A stretch of DNA of 64,000 nt from JADKCL01 sp031415375 (GCA_031415375.1 JANORP010000289.1:1-64000); one strand, 5' to 3'; numbered from the stretch's first letter, positions 1 through 9,708 are shown. Notes: a model not told the origin generated them from the sequence alone. Numbers and translations are program-made.

Positions 1-190
1 TGCCAAATTCCAACAAGAAGCGTCGTCATTCAATACGGAGTTCGCCGGATGCTTACGGATATGGGGGTTGGTTGGATCGGAGTAGAGACTTGACGGCATT
101 TTCGGCCTAATCCATTCAGAAGTCTTTTTTGAAGTCGCTAGCTCCGAGAGCTGAACATCCCAGCCAAGTTGCCTCCGTTGAAATCGACTT

Positions 191-222
191 TTTGATCGCC
201 TTGAACCTTTGCTTAACTTTAG
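191..222 (+). promoter_or_regulatory. Candidate Bacteroidota sigma-70 promoter
   Basis: TTTG at 191-194 is followed after 19 bases by TAACTTTA at 214-221. This fits the Bacteroidota -33/-7 pattern (TTTG, then TAnnTTTG) except for the last base. It lies about 70 bases before the start chosen for the helical-repeat gene at 294. Confidence 0.4.
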
Positions 223-293
223 GGATTGCTAGCCAGGTGGCCTCTGATGGTTCTTTTCGAACCAAGGCCATTTAACCAATGCAAGTCATCGAG

Positions 294-1847
294 ATGAAGA
301 AAGACGAAGTTTTCGAGCTAGTAAAGGCGCTTACTCCAAATGAAAAGCGATACTTCAAGATTTTTGCGAAACAGCACGGTGAAGAGTCAACACCGAAATA
401 CGTTGATCTCTTTGAGGCGATGGACCGATTGGAGAAGTTCGATCTGGAGAAACTGGCGGAGTTGATAGAGGACAAGCGGATTTTAAAATTCCTGAACCAG
501 GAAAAGAAATACCTCAAGGAGAAGCTGCTGGATGCGCTCAGGATATTCCGGGGAGCCAAGTCGGTGGATAGCCAACTAAACAGGCTCCTTGAGGATCAGG
601 CCATCCTTTACGAGAAGGGGCTATTCTCTAAATCGCAGCGACAGTTGGCAAAGGCGAAAAAGCTTGCCCAAACCTTTGATCGCTTTGCGACCCTGGTGGA
701 CATCCTCACGACCGAGCGGAAATTGGCGATGGAACTCACGACCCATGATCAGGAAAAGCAAGTGCTCCTGATTTCTGACGAACAACGCGTCGCCCTTGAA
801 AACCTAGAAAACGTGACCAGGTTCCAAGGCCTTTGGCATACGTTGTTGGCTCAATTCCGCAAAGAAGGCCAAGGTGAGAAGACGGAATTGCCAGCTATCC
901 TCTCTGACCCATCGATTATTGGGTTGCTTTCCGATTTGGAGAATGCTCGCTCCTTCAGCGCTAAGCATCTATTCTATTCATGCAACAGCATGGCAGCTCT
1001 AATCGATGGAAAACTTGCCAGGGCAGCGGAAATGTACGAGGCTCTCATTTTGCATTGGAATGCCCAGAGAGACTGGATGGAGGAAGAGCCACGACAATAC
1101 ATGCTGGTGCTTTCAAACTATTTGAATGTGCAACACAAGCTTGGAATATATTCGTCATTTCCAGAAGTCCTGAAAGAGATCAAGCAGATCAAGATCGAGA
1201 ATTTTGCTAGTGAGGCTGAGGCGTTTCAGAATATCGCACAGCTAGAATTGCTCTACTGCCTCAATGATGGTATTTTCCAGGATTCGAAGGAATCTGTCTT
1301 CCAAGTTGAGGAGTTTTTGAAGGTGGGAATGGCCAAATACGCCGACAAGATCAACGCTGCACGAAGATTGTCAATCTACCACAACATGATGCTGGCCAAA
1401 TTTTTCCTCGAAGACTGGAGGGGGGCCAATGCGTGGCGGGCAAAGATCGAAAAGGATGAAGACGCGAAAAAGGTTCGTCGCGAAATCTATGGTTTTGCCA
1501 AGATCATGCAGTTGATCATACAGTACGAACTCGGCGACTACGAATGGATCCGGAACCTCTTTAGGAACCACATACGATCCTTAGAACGCGAGGATCGCCT
1601 TAGCGAATTTTACGAGGTGGTTTTGAGAGGGATTCACAGGCTCGCTACCTTGTCGGATGATCTTCCAAAACGGCCAATTCTGGAGCAAATAAAGAATGAC
1701 ATCTCGGGTATCTTTGAAATCAAAGACGAAAGCAACATATTTGGCGGCGTGGAGATTCAGAAATGGGTGAGTTTTAAGCTCGATGAGCATAGAAGCCTAA
1801 AGGAGTTTATTAAGGCCGAGTTGCAGGGACAAACTGGGACCGTCTGA
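294..1847 (+). CDS. Helical-repeat (TPR-like) protein, paralogue A
   Basis: Predicted 517-residue soluble protein, almost entirely alpha-helical and rich in charged residues, with no signal peptide or membrane segment. I do not recognise a named family. It is a paralogue of the protein at 14519-16039: both begin with the same pattern (M-K/R-x-D ... L-T/S-P-N-E-K/R-R-Y-F-K) and keep the order of later segments, for example the Y-E-K/R-G-L-F/Y segment near residue 110. That alignment decides the start at 294 rather than the ATG at 279. Such arrays of paired helices usually act as protein-interaction scaffolds; the function here is unknown. Its 3' end overlaps the convergent deiminase-like gene by 38 bases. 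Confidence 0.8.
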   Translation: MKKDEVFELVKALTPNEKRYFKIFAKQHGEESTPKYVDLFEAMDRLEKFDLEKLAELIEDKRILKFLNQEKKYLKEKLLDALRIFRGAKSVDSQLNRLLEDQAILYEKGLFSKSQRQLAKAKKLAQTFDRFATLVDILTTERKLAMELTTHDQEKQVLLISDEQRVALENLENVTRFQGLWHTLLAQFRKEGQGEKTELPAILSDPSIIGLLSDLENARSFSAKHLFYSCNSMAALIDGKLARAAEMYEALILHWNAQRDWMEEEPRQYMLVLSNYLNVQHKLGIYSSFPEVLKEIKQIKIENFASEAEAFQNIAQLELLYCLNDGIFQDSKESVFQVEEFLKVGMAKYADKINAARRLSIYHNMMLAKFFLEDWRGANAWRAKIEKDEDAKKVRREIYGFAKIMQLIIQYELGDYEWIRNLFRNHIRSLEREDRLSEFYEVVLRGIHRLATLSDDLPKRPILEQIKNDISGIFEIKDESNIFGGVEIQKWVSFKLDEHRSLKEFIKAELQGQTGTV

Positions 1848-3144
1848 TCACTTTTGTAAGGCAATGAAGAGAGCCACGGCTCCTTGCAAAGTGCTTGAGC
1901 TGCCGCCCTCCTCCTACCCAGATCACATCGGTAAAGCCGTTTGCCCGTAGTATTTGCTCAACTTCGTCTTTCAGAACTTCGAATTTTGCATTCATACCTC
2001 TCTCGGAATGTGACAATTGCCCAGAATCCTCCTCATCGTCAATATAATTGGGCAAGAATGCACGGCGTTGATCCCCGAATTGTTCCACGATGCAGTTGTT
2101 GTAACTATATACAATTCCACGATCAATTAACATCGGCAATTGGACAATTCTAAATTTTCGGTCCGATTGAGTTTCATTATAGTTGACAAATTGAGAATTC
2201 AGTTCGTCCCAGAACGCATCGAAGACTAATTCGTCTGGAATCGGCTCATGGTCCCAAGTGAGATCATGCGCTACTGCAATACCCAATTGTTTTTCAATGA
2301 GCTGATTGCCGAGTCTCGGGTCTCCAATAAAAAGTAAATCTTCCCCTTCATTAGTCTTGCCGCCCAAAGTAAGGTACAAATCGATATGAAAGTCTGATTG
2401 ATAGGTCAATTGGTTCTCGCTAAACAGGTCGCGCCTAACAGCAGAATAACCCACCCAAATCACTGAGTCCACACCAAGTTCTGTTTCGATGTCCTTTGAA
2501 AGTGCTTGAAATTCCTGCTCCAGGGCCTCCATGTCGTTTTGTGCCGTATCGGGCAATCCATTCAACCTAGAGATCCAATTGGTTCCCAGAGTGTTTTTGC
2601 CAACGAGTGCAAAACGATCCCCAACAAGGATGTTCCCACCTTCGAGTTCTAAGGTGGTGGGACTTACCAGCAGGCCCAACCCCTTTTCGAGTGCGAGATT
2701 AAAGGAGATGAACTGATCCAAAAATCTGTTAGAATGTAATGGCTGTAAAAGAATGTTGTATCTGTCATCATACACCTGAACGCAAAAGCCATCTTGCGCC
2801 CACTCACTATGGGCAAGTGGAATTTCTAAAGCACGGATGTTGAAAAATTCTTCGCACCATCGATCCAAATCAAACTTGGCTTCAATCACCACGCTCCTTC
2901 CCTTGGCTAGCATATTGGCAACGATAGGGTCTGCAAAGTTGATCTCCCTTCGAGTCACCTTGCCCTGCGACTTTTTGTCCATCGAATTTTTGAGTACAAG
3001 GGTTTTGATACCTTGTGCTTCGTATTCGGAGCAGATGCGCCGCATTGGCAAATCGCTATAATGGGTTGAAAACCCAGGCTGAACTAGCAGTACTTGCTCA
3101 ATTTTGCCATAGACGGAAGAAAGAAGATGTGGCTGCGATGACAT
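1810..3144 (-). CDS. Guanidino-modifying (agmatine/arginine deiminase-like) enzyme
   Basis: 444-residue protein with the signature residues of the guanidino-modifying (PAD-like) superfamily in the right order: W-A-Q-D at 115-118 (substrate-binding Asp118), E-G-G-N at 168-171, H-I-D at 253-255 (catalytic His253), and a C-terminal G-S-L-H-C with Cys428 as nucleophile. Family members hydrolyse or transfer guanidino groups of arginine or agmatine. The active site looks intact, but spacing and flanking sequence differ from housekeeping agmatine deiminase, so the substrate is unknown. It lies 46 bases downstream of the 155-residue gene at 3191-3658 and is probably co-transcribed with it. Position beside a caspase-like protease and a CBASS operon suggests a defence role, which is inference. 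Confidence 0.75.
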   Translation of the reverse strand: MSSQPHLLSSVYGKIEQVLLVQPGFSTHYSDLPMRRICSEYEAQGIKTLVLKNSMDKKSQGKVTRREINFADPIVANMLAKGRSVVIEAKFDLDRWCEEFFNIRALEIPLAHSEWAQDGFCVQVYDDRYNILLQPLHSNRFLDQFISFNLALEKGLGLLVSPTTLELEGGNILVGDRFALVGKNTLGTNWISRLNGLPDTAQNDMEALEQEFQALSKDIETELGVDSVIWVGYSAVRRDLFSENQLTYQSDFHIDLYLTLGGKTNEGEDLLFIGDPRLGNQLIEKQLGIAVAHDLTWDHEPIPDELVFDAFWDELNSQFVNYNETQSDRKFRIVQLPMLIDRGIVYSYNNCIVEQFGDQRRAFLPNYIDDEEDSGQLSHSERGMNAKFEVLKDEVEQILRANGFTDVIWVGGGRQLKHFARSRGSLHCLTKVIRRSQFVPATRP

Positions 3145-3190
3145 TTGTTTCCGCGTTACTGAAATTGAAAATTCGGTTGAGTGGGATGGA

Positions 3191-3658
3191 CTACGAAATC
3201 AACTCTTCCACGTACCAATCGGCTTCATCGGTTTGTTGGGTATCTCTGTCACGCATTTCGACAACGAACCAGCCTGTATGGACATCAAACCAGATATTGA
3301 TGGGTTCAATGCCAATCCCAAAATGGTGGACACGGCTCAAATCCCGGATGTCAATTGTGCCAATCCCAGTGATTGCTCCATTAGCATCGAGGTTGATTTC
3401 AAATCCGGAGCTTTGGGGACGAGTGGCGAAATCTAAGTCGATCTTCTCGCTTCCTTCTGGGAAGGCGCTGAGTCCAAACATCACTGTACTTTCATTGGCT
3501 TTAAGCCCCAAAAAATGCCCAGTAATATCAAATTCCCGCACAATCTCTTCACCCATCTTGATCAAGAACAAGGCCTTGCTAGATGACGAGTTCGGAGCGA
3601 CATAGATGAAGCTGTGGCTTAGAAATTCAAATCGTTCATTTTCGCTAAAAGTGCTCAT
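3191..3658 (-). CDS. Hypothetical protein in defence island
   Basis: 155-residue protein, no signal peptide or membrane span. Alternating hydrophobic residues suggest a beta-rich fold, and the C-terminus is acidic (D-E-A-D-W-Y-V-E-E). No family recognised. It is the first gene of a two-gene minus-strand unit with the deiminase-like gene 46 bases downstream, and is divergent from the caspase-like gene at 3990. The pairing suggests it works with, or controls, the deiminase-like enzyme, but nothing in the sequence proves this. Confidence 0.7.
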   Translation of the reverse strand: MSTFSENERFEFLSHSFIYVAPNSSSSKALFLIKMGEEIVREFDITGHFLGLKANESTVMFGLSAFPEGSEKIDLDFATRPQSSGFEINLDANGAITGIGTIDIRDLSRVHHFGIGIEPINIWFDVHTGWFVVEMRDRDTQQTDEADWYVEELIS

Positions 3659-3989
3659 AATAGGAATTATAAATGTTCAAGTTAAAACTCGTGAAAAGGA
3701 AAGACCATCAGGACAGGAGATTGTTCCTTTCCTTTGATCGTATTGCGAAGATAAGGAGTGCGTTCGCCATTCTCCTCGCCAATTATCAGTTGTGAATAGC
3801 ATTTCAGGATGGATACCTTGAATTCAAAATTTGTGAAATATGATGAAAATGCCTTGGCAAATAGTTTGAGGGTCGATTCTATACGGAGGATCAATAGCAA
3901 GTCCGGAATTTTTGTGCAGTGGATGAAGACAGCAAAATCGTTTGTAATATCCTCTGATGGCCGTAGTTTGGCCTATCAAAACTATCAAA
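3659..3989. other. Divergent intergenic region
   Basis: About 330 bases between the divergent 155-residue gene and the caspase-like gene, and so expected to hold both promoters. I found no full TTTG/TAnnTTTG pair that I would defend. A short open frame in it (3809-4003) overlaps the caspase start and has no recognisable features. Confidence 0.4.
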
Positions 3990-5876
3990 ATGGAAGAAGG
4001 TAAAGATAATCGCAAGATTTATGCACTGCTCGTAGGGATCAATAGATACCCCGCAGGCGGCAAAGTTAGGAACCTCTATGGTTGCGTTGGTGACATTGAG
4101 CGGATGGATACGTTTTTGAATGAACAACTCGGTTACGATGGTCGATATGAATCCAAACTGCTACGAAACGAAGAAGCGACGCGATTAGAAATCATCAAGG
4201 AGTTTCGAAATCACTTAGGAAAAGCCACAAAGGGGGATGCGGTACTTTTCATGTATGCCGGCCACGGCTCCCGTCAGTCGTCGGCAGTTGAGTTCAAGGA
4301 TCGCTATCCAGACCAGATGGATGAAACACTCGTCTGCTATGACAGCCGGCTTCCTGATGGACTTGACTTAGCAGACAAAGAACTCGCTGTATTGATTTCA
4401 GAGTTGAAGGCTGGGCACATTGTCGTAATCTTAGATAGCTGCCATTCTGGGTCCGGGACGCGAGAAGATGAAATTGGTGACGAAGTACACTTTCGAAGCG
4501 CTAGCCCGATCAAGCAGCCAAGAGAGCTTTCCTCCTATCTAGGAGGGCATTTCTCAAACCAAATTGACCAGAGACAACCTATTTCAATACCCCTAACTCC
4601 TCATATCCTCCTTGCAGCATGCACCCGTCATGAACAAGCAGGCGAGTGCCAAGCACCAGGATTTGGATATTTCTCCAATAGCCTTTTGACCGTGCTTAAA
4701 TCGACGCGGTGCAACATTAGCTATGCGGACTTATTCTTGCGTTGCCGAATCGCGATCAAAAAGGACATCAATGGTCAAACACCACAGTTTGAGTGCTATG
4801 GCGGAGAAAACCCTGATGGTGCATTTCTTTCGGCTTTTGAAGATTCATTCCCCTCGTACAATAGCTACCATGTTTACCCGGATTCAGGGAAATGGTATCT
4901 AGATATTGGTGCATTACACGACCTCCCTTCAGATTCTAGGCAGACTAACTTTGTATCTGTTTCAAACGCAGCGGGAGAGGCTATGCAGTTACAAATCAAA
5001 GGCGTTGGTATTGAACGCTCAGAAGTTAAGCTTCCTCAAGAGGCCAATCTGAAACCAGCAGGAACGATCCCAGCCAGCCTACACATGTTCAGAACGCCTG
5101 CCAGCTTGGTTCTTCTAAATGTTGGTCCCGCCATGAAGGAACTTCTCCTTCAGCATCGGCCAGTAGCGCTCAACATCGATTTCACCGAAGACCAAAACCT
5201 GGCCGATTTTGAGCTACGTGAAACCAATAGCCGCCTTGAATTAATCGAAATGCAATCCAGACGATTGCTTCGATACACCCTCGGATCCAATCTTGCCGGG
5301 ATTCTTGCCATATTCGATACGGTCAAGAAGGTACTCACTTGGCAACGATTCCAAAAACTATCTAATTTTTCGATGGAGGCACAATTTTCTTCTGCCCAAG
5401 TTCGTTTTTCGTTGATTGACAACCAAGGTACCCCCATTGAATGGCCTACTGAAGGTGCCTCATTAACTTACCCAAAGAACGGGAATGGACAGGTGGCCTA
5501 CTTCCCAGTTTGTTGCATTCGGAATAACACCTCAAGAACGCTGTTCTTCTACCTATTTTACCTTTCCCGGCGCTACGATATCATGTTTCTCGAATTCAAA
5601 GAAATCTCTCCTAGTGACGACTGGGTGACGCTTTGGGGGGAATACGATGGTTCGGGAATCTATCTGCCAAACGGCATTAACGAGGCCACGGAGAATTTCA
5701 AAGTCCTAATAAGCGTAGCAGAAATTCAATCTGAGATTATAGCCCAGGCTGGATTTGAGGTAGGAACCGAAATCTTGGGAGCCGCAAGGGATCTAGGTCA
5801 CGTTCCGACTTCTTCGATCTCCGAGTGGGTGGCAAGAACCTTTGTTATGAAAATGGCGCGTGAGAATGATGCCTAA
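3990..5876 (+). CDS. Caspase-like (peptidase C14 / metacaspase-type) protease
   Basis: 628-residue protein. Residues about 8-270 form a caspase-like domain: K-I-Y-A-L-L-V-G-I-N-R-Y near the start, catalytic His92 in Y-A-G-H-G-S and Cys151 in D-S-C-H-S-G-S-G. Both catalytic residues are present. The remaining 350 residues are beta-rich and not recognised; they could be a regulatory or substrate-binding part. The ATG at 3990 is preferred to the ATG at 3957 because it sits just before the first strand of the caspase fold. The gene is convergent with the CBASS operon, whose last gene encodes a SAVED-CHAT protease. In type III-B CRISPR a SAVED-CHAT protease activates a caspase-like protease by cleavage, so this protein is the obvious candidate downstream executioner. 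Confidence 0.9.
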   Translation: MEEGKDNRKIYALLVGINRYPAGGKVRNLYGCVGDIERMDTFLNEQLGYDGRYESKLLRNEEATRLEIIKEFRNHLGKATKGDAVLFMYAGHGSRQSSAVEFKDRYPDQMDETLVCYDSRLPDGLDLADKELAVLISELKAGHIVVILDSCHSGSGTREDEIGDEVHFRSASPIKQPRELSSYLGGHFSNQIDQRQPISIPLTPHILLAACTRHEQAGECQAPGFGYFSNSLLTVLKSTRCNISYADLFLRCRIAIKKDINGQTPQFECYGGENPDGAFLSAFEDSFPSYNSYHVYPDSGKWYLDIGALHDLPSDSRQTNFVSVSNAAGEAMQLQIKGVGIERSEVKLPQEANLKPAGTIPASLHMFRTPASLVLLNVGPAMKELLLQHRPVALNIDFTEDQNLADFELRETNSRLELIEMQSRRLLRYTLGSNLAGILAIFDTVKKVLTWQRFQKLSNFSMEAQFSSAQVRFSLIDNQGTPIEWPTEGASLTYPKNGNGQVAYFPVCCIRNNTSRTLFFYLFYLSRRYDIMFLEFKEISPSDDWVTLWGEYDGSGIYLPNGINEATENFKVLISVAEIQSEIIAQAGFEVGTEILGAARDLGHVPTSSISEWVARTFVMKMARENDA

Positions 5877-5933
5877 AGTACCTCAAAGTTCAAAATTGGG
5901 TCTCCAAAGAAAAGGCCTTGAATTTTGGAGAGA

Positions 5934-5966
5934 ATGTCATGAAGGCTGCCAGGGCCTTCATGACAT
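5934..5966. terminator. Bidirectional terminator hairpin
   Basis: A perfect 13-bp stem (ATGTCATGAAGGC with its complement) around a 7-base loop, lying between the 3' ends of the convergent caspase-like gene (5876) and SAVED-CHAT gene (5989). It can serve both strands. T-tracts are weak, so the call rests on the stem and its position. Confidence 0.6.
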
Positions 5967-5988
5967 CCCATTTACACAACCTAGAGTT

Positions 5989-7374
5989 TCAATTTACGAT
6001 TCTGAGTTCACTCGCATTCAGCGTTCCTGAACGTAGTTCAGGAATTTTGCGTCCTTGATTCATCGAAAACCGTCCCCCACGAAACGCTTCTTCAACATTA
6101 CTACCTGTCGAGAGCATCGAGTAAAAAACTTCTGAAAACTTGATCGCATCATAATCAAAAATAGAGTCATTCATACCTACCACACATCCAACATATGGAA
6201 GAAATCCTTCAATCATTCCGGAACTGTGACATGCATTCAACACAAGCAACTGGACTGGAAGGTTTAGACTTACCAGCAATTCGTGTAGCTCTTCACCTGT
6301 TCTGGCAACTGGTTTGCCAGCATCGTCCTGTAGGAAAAGATCCCTAGAAACTGGAGAATTCCTATTCCTGCTACCATGCCCTGCATAGTGCAATATCGTC
6401 GGCTGGAAAGATATTAGCTTTTTGACGAGTTCGGACGAACTCGCATCTAAAAGCACCTCCATGATGATGTCGGAAGCTTGCCACGAACTTCTAATCGCAT
6501 GCTCCATGGACTTGGCCTCACCCTCAAGATCCAAAGCCTCTGTCCCAATCGGATTGGATGCGATGAAAAGGATTCGTACAGGCTCTGGAGTGTGCATCCC
6601 GATCGTTAAGGCGCGAAGATGCTTGAACGGTTTTCGATCCCTGGCAAATTTGTAAGTAATAATTTTGTGGTGAGAAGAAGCATGAATTCTCGTTCCCAAC
6701 ATGAATGAAAGCCCGGCAGGAATTCCTGCAAAAAGGTGAATCTCGCAGTCGGGATCACAGAACGTACTTAACTGATTAAGAACGTTCCAAAACGTCTCAA
6801 CCACAACCATCATTTCCGATTTGGACTTGATCCCATTTGGGTGAATCACTTCACTTTTGATGACAATTTTCTTAATAGGATGTGGAACGATCTTTGCCAC
6901 ATCCTTTTCATCAACTTTAAAGGAGGTTTCAAGCACAATTACAATCTTCCCCAAACCCGTAATTCGTCGTTTGGGAATGCCTTTACATATGATCCTGAAA
7001 CTAGGGTCGTCTTGTTGGCGTCCTTGCCACTCCCATGAACGATCTCCATGAGTTCGATTTCTCGCATCAACTCCAAAAATTTGACAAAGAAATCCTAAGT
7101 GAATCATCAATGGAATTGGAGCAAGCCCAAAATAGGTGATACTGGCGTTAGGGTTTGCCTCCAAAACTGGCAAAATCTTTTTTGCCAATGTCCCCCTCTG
7201 CTCGTTGGCCATCCTCGGATACTCCCAAATGGCTGCGTTTTCGATGCTCCCTTTGTAGGGACAAATTTCAATGATCTCGTAATTCGGGAAGTCCTTATCT
7301 AGGATTGGCTGAATTTGAGTCGGGATCCCTGGATCATGTAGTGGATGTACCAGTATGATGTTTTCCTTTTGCAT
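5989..7374 (-). CDS. SAVED-CHAT fusion protease, CBASS effector
   Basis: 461-residue fusion. Residues about 1-255 match a SAVED sensor for cyclic oligonucleotides, with the typical Y-F-G-L-A-P-I-P-L...H-L-G-F segment and the later H-L-F-A-G-I-P-A-G-L segment. Residues about 265-461 are a CHAT caspase-type protease with catalytic His333 (H-Y-A-G-H-G-S) and Cys382 (L-N-A-C-H-S-S-G). SAVED domains bind second messengers made by CD-NTases or Cas10 and drive assembly of the attached effector. The ATG at 7374 is chosen because it lies 4 bases after the cap3 stop; an upstream GTG/ATG reading would overlap cap3 by about 90 bases with non-conserved sequence. It is the last gene of the CBASS operon. 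Likely target: its own caspase-like neighbour or another host protein. Confidence 0.88.
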   Translation of the reverse strand: MQKENIILVHPLHDPGIPTQIQPILDKDFPNYEIIEICPYKGSIENAAIWEYPRMANEQRGTLAKKILPVLEANPNASITYFGLAPIPLMIHLGFLCQIFGVDARNRTHGDRSWEWQGRQQDDPSFRIICKGIPKRRITGLGKIVIVLETSFKVDEKDVAKIVPHPIKKIVIKSEVIHPNGIKSKSEMMVVVETFWNVLNQLSTFCDPDCEIHLFAGIPAGLSFMLGTRIHASSHHKIITYKFARDRKPFKHLRALTIGMHTPEPVRILFIASNPIGTEALDLEGEAKSMEHAIRSSWQASDIIMEVLLDASSSELVKKLISFQPTILHYAGHGSRNRNSPVSRDLFLQDDAGKPVARTGEELHELLVSLNLPVQLLVLNACHSSGMIEGFLPYVGCVVGMNDSIFDYDAIKFSEVFYSMLSTGSNVEEAFRGGRFSMNQGRKIPELRSGTLNASELRIVN

Positions 7375-7378
7375 ATTT

Positions 7379-7888
7379 TCATTGAATTTGATTCGGAAAT
7401 ATTTCTTCGATCTGGATTTTTCTATCTGCAAGAGTGCCTTCCCAGGCGCGGAAGCGCCATCGGCCAACAATAATGAATATCAGGGTGTTTCTTTGGTTAG
7501 GGTTCTGTCTGAGCTTCTTTCTCCATCCACTTAAATCGATGGAGGAAGGCGTGGGATCGTCCTCCGGGTGGGTATGCCATTCACCTAGGTAGGTGCAGGT
7601 CGCTTCTGATTCAAGCCACTTTTTTTCCACAAATATCTGATGAGGTACTTGAGTTCGATAGAAATAGGTGCGCCTCCTAATATCCCCGATCAAAGGCTCT
7701 GATACATGATCTACTACAATATGAGGGGAATCGTTAATAAATCGCCCCATCAATACACCTCCCGCCTCGGTTGCATTTGGAGCTATCTGCCGATATCTAT
7801 CAAAAATGGCGTGGACTTCTGGGCAAATAAAGATTTTCCCAAATCCGTGCCTTAGATACACTACTTGATGTTTGAAGCTTGTTTTCAT
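7379..7888 (-). CDS. cap3: Cap3, JAB/JAMM-family isopeptidase of CBASS
   Basis: 169-residue zinc peptidase of the JAB1/MPN family. The metal-binding set is complete: Glu in E-A-G-G-V-L-M-G, then H-T-H followed by seven residues, S-x-x-D and W (in G-E-W-H-T-H-P and S-S-I-D-L-S-G-W), the exact JAMM spacing. In type II CBASS, Cap3 removes the conjugate that Cap2 forms on the CD-NTase C-terminus. The ATG at 7888 overlaps the cap2 stop as ATGA, which supports it over the ATG at 7906 and implies translational coupling. The SAVED-CHAT gene starts 4 bases after its stop. Confidence 0.9.
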   Translation of the reverse strand: MKTSFKHQVVYLRHGFGKIFICPEVHAIFDRYRQIAPNATEAGGVLMGRFINDSPHIVVDHVSEPLIGDIRRRTYFYRTQVPHQIFVEKKWLESEATCTYLGEWHTHPEDDPTPSSIDLSGWRKKLRQNPNQRNTLIFIIVGRWRFRAWEGTLADRKIQIEEIFPNQIQ

Positions 7889-9708
7889 TGGTTGGTGTGA
7901 GAACAAATTTCACAACCTGCCTGCACATACTGGTATTTCCGTGCATCAAGTTCAGCTTCGTTCAATGAATACCTTGGCGATAATTGATATCCCAGATCGG
8001 TAAAGGCATGAACATCACCTTTCCATGAAATTAGGGGATTGCCATCTTCTTTCCCAGTAAGGCACTTGACGGCTAAACGCACAGCTTCGATTGCAGATCT
8101 TGTCGCGTCTAATGAGGAAAACGGTGTAAATCGATTGCCGCAGCCCGCGATTGTCTTCGCAAAGAACTGTTCGGGTGCGGCAAAACTCGCGCGATTGTGA
8201 TACCCTGTGTCTCCTCCCGGCAACATTGGGGTGTACAAACAATGGAGACAACCAGGTTTTCCCATGTGGTTTGTAAGCAAGGCGTGACCGCCGATCCCTA
8301 ACACCTCTACCCATGCATAGATCACAGGAGGAGCTTGAACTTGAGACTTGATCCATCTATTCAACAACAATTCAGCCGTTGGATCGCCTGTAGCACAGAA
8401 TACAAGATCATATTTCAGAATGTCAAAATCTGAGAGCCTAAGTAAGTTTTCCAACGATGTTGGAAGCGCATTTACCTTTATGTGAAGTAGGTTTTGCTCA
8501 ATCCGTCGCTTAACCAAATGCACCTTGGCTTCTCCAAACAAAGTATCATAAAAACCAAGTAGGTGTCGATGAGAATTGTCCACCGAGATTCGGTCAAAAT
8601 CCACCAATGTCAGCTCACTGACTCCTGCCTTCGCCAATTCCATTGCTGCAATACTTCCCACCGCACCACATCCTATCACGAGAACGTGCTTACGATCCAA
8701 CTGGCTTTCGCCACCCCCACGCTCTACTAAATAGCGCTTATCAATTCTTCTGACAACGACTGGACTCAAAGCACTATACCTCTTTGGGGCGACAAGCGGA
8801 TGAATAAACTCAAATTGATTTGTATTCTCGCTGGCACGACGAAAACCCAGAGTCTCAATTCTGACACCGACGAACGCCCTCGATCGATTTTGCAACGGCA
8901 ATGAGAGAATCAGAAGCTCAACATTCCGCAATTTTTCATTACGGTTTCGCTTGAGTACCTCCTTGGATTCAGATGACAAGCGAGGATAGACCGTATGCTC
9001 AAGTTCATCACTATTCCAGAATCGACTCCAAGACGGGAGGCTGACACCCTCAATCGTCTCTAAGGGGACGAGCCATACCTTGCTGTAAACCCGCTTTTCT
9101 TGCCACAATTCTCCTTTGGGGACAAACTCATCAAGCACTTTTTGAGACTCGCCTAGAATGTAGATGGTCGCAATTTTTCCAGACCTTGTAAAAAGTAGCC
9201 GTGTAAGCAAGGTGACCTTGCGTGCTCGCGTCACTGAAGGATCCAAGATGGACAAAACCTCCGTTGCGTTTTCCAACCTCTCCCAATAGTAGCTAATCTC
9301 ATCCAGAAATTCGCTATTAAAAGCTTCACTTTTACTTTCCTTCAATAATTTTTCGACTTTGTGCAATGCATAGTCAAAAATCTCGTTTGGGAAGTGGTGA
9401 TCGATGACTAGCCCTTCACGCTCTTGATAGCATACTTCGCCACGGGGGCCGACATGAGGAATCAGCTTGCCACCTTCGCTCGCCAACATCTGGAAGATAG
9501 GAAGCGATGCGGGAAATTGATGATCAATCCCGCATCTTATCCTGACTTGTTGCGTCCCAACAAGAATTGTTGCGTCAAATACCAATCGAAAAATCTCCTT
9601 CGGCAAATTGCCAAACTCAGTTCCAAAAGTACGGTCAATAAGCTCTTCATGGGCTTCTAGGAATCCACGAAAGGCATCAAAATCAAATTGATTCAGTTCA
9701 TCTATCAT
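7885..9708 (-). CDS. cap2: Cap2, E2-E1 ubiquitin-like conjugation enzyme of CBASS
   Basis: 607-residue fusion. The N-terminal part (about 1-150) is E2-like with the probable transfer cysteine Cys93 (G-E-V-C-Y-Q). A linker/adaptor region follows, then a ThiF/E1 adenylation domain with the nucleotide loop V-I-G-C-G-A-V-G-S at 344-352 and an acidic V-D-F-D at 369-372. Cys523 (A-G-C-G) is the likely E1 catalytic cysteine. Paired cysteines at 487/490 and 599/602 probably bind zinc. Cap2 attaches the CD-NTase C-terminus to target proteins, which raises second-messenger synthesis. The start overlaps the stop of the CD-NTase gene as ATGA, and the stop overlaps cap3 in the same way. Confidence 0.92.
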   Translation of the reverse strand: MIDELNQFDFDAFRGFLEAHEELIDRTFGTEFGNLPKEIFRLVFDATILVGTQQVRIRCGIDHQFPASLPIFQMLASEGGKLIPHVGPRGEVCYQEREGLVIDHHFPNEIFDYALHKVEKLLKESKSEAFNSEFLDEISYYWERLENATEVLSILDPSVTRARKVTLLTRLLFTRSGKIATIYILGESQKVLDEFVPKGELWQEKRVYSKVWLVPLETIEGVSLPSWSRFWNSDELEHTVYPRLSSESKEVLKRNRNEKLRNVELLILSLPLQNRSRAFVGVRIETLGFRRASENTNQFEFIHPLVAPKRYSALSPVVVRRIDKRYLVERGGGESQLDRKHVLVIGCGAVGSIAAMELAKAGVSELTLVDFDRISVDNSHRHLLGFYDTLFGEAKVHLVKRRIEQNLLHIKVNALPTSLENLLRLSDFDILKYDLVFCATGDPTAELLLNRWIKSQVQAPPVIYAWVEVLGIGGHALLTNHMGKPGCLHCLYTPMLPGGDTGYHNRASFAAPEQFFAKTIAGCGNRFTPFSSLDATRSAIEAVRLAVKCLTGKEDGNPLISWKGDVHAFTDLGYQLSPRYSLNEAELDARKYQYVQAGCEICSHTNQ

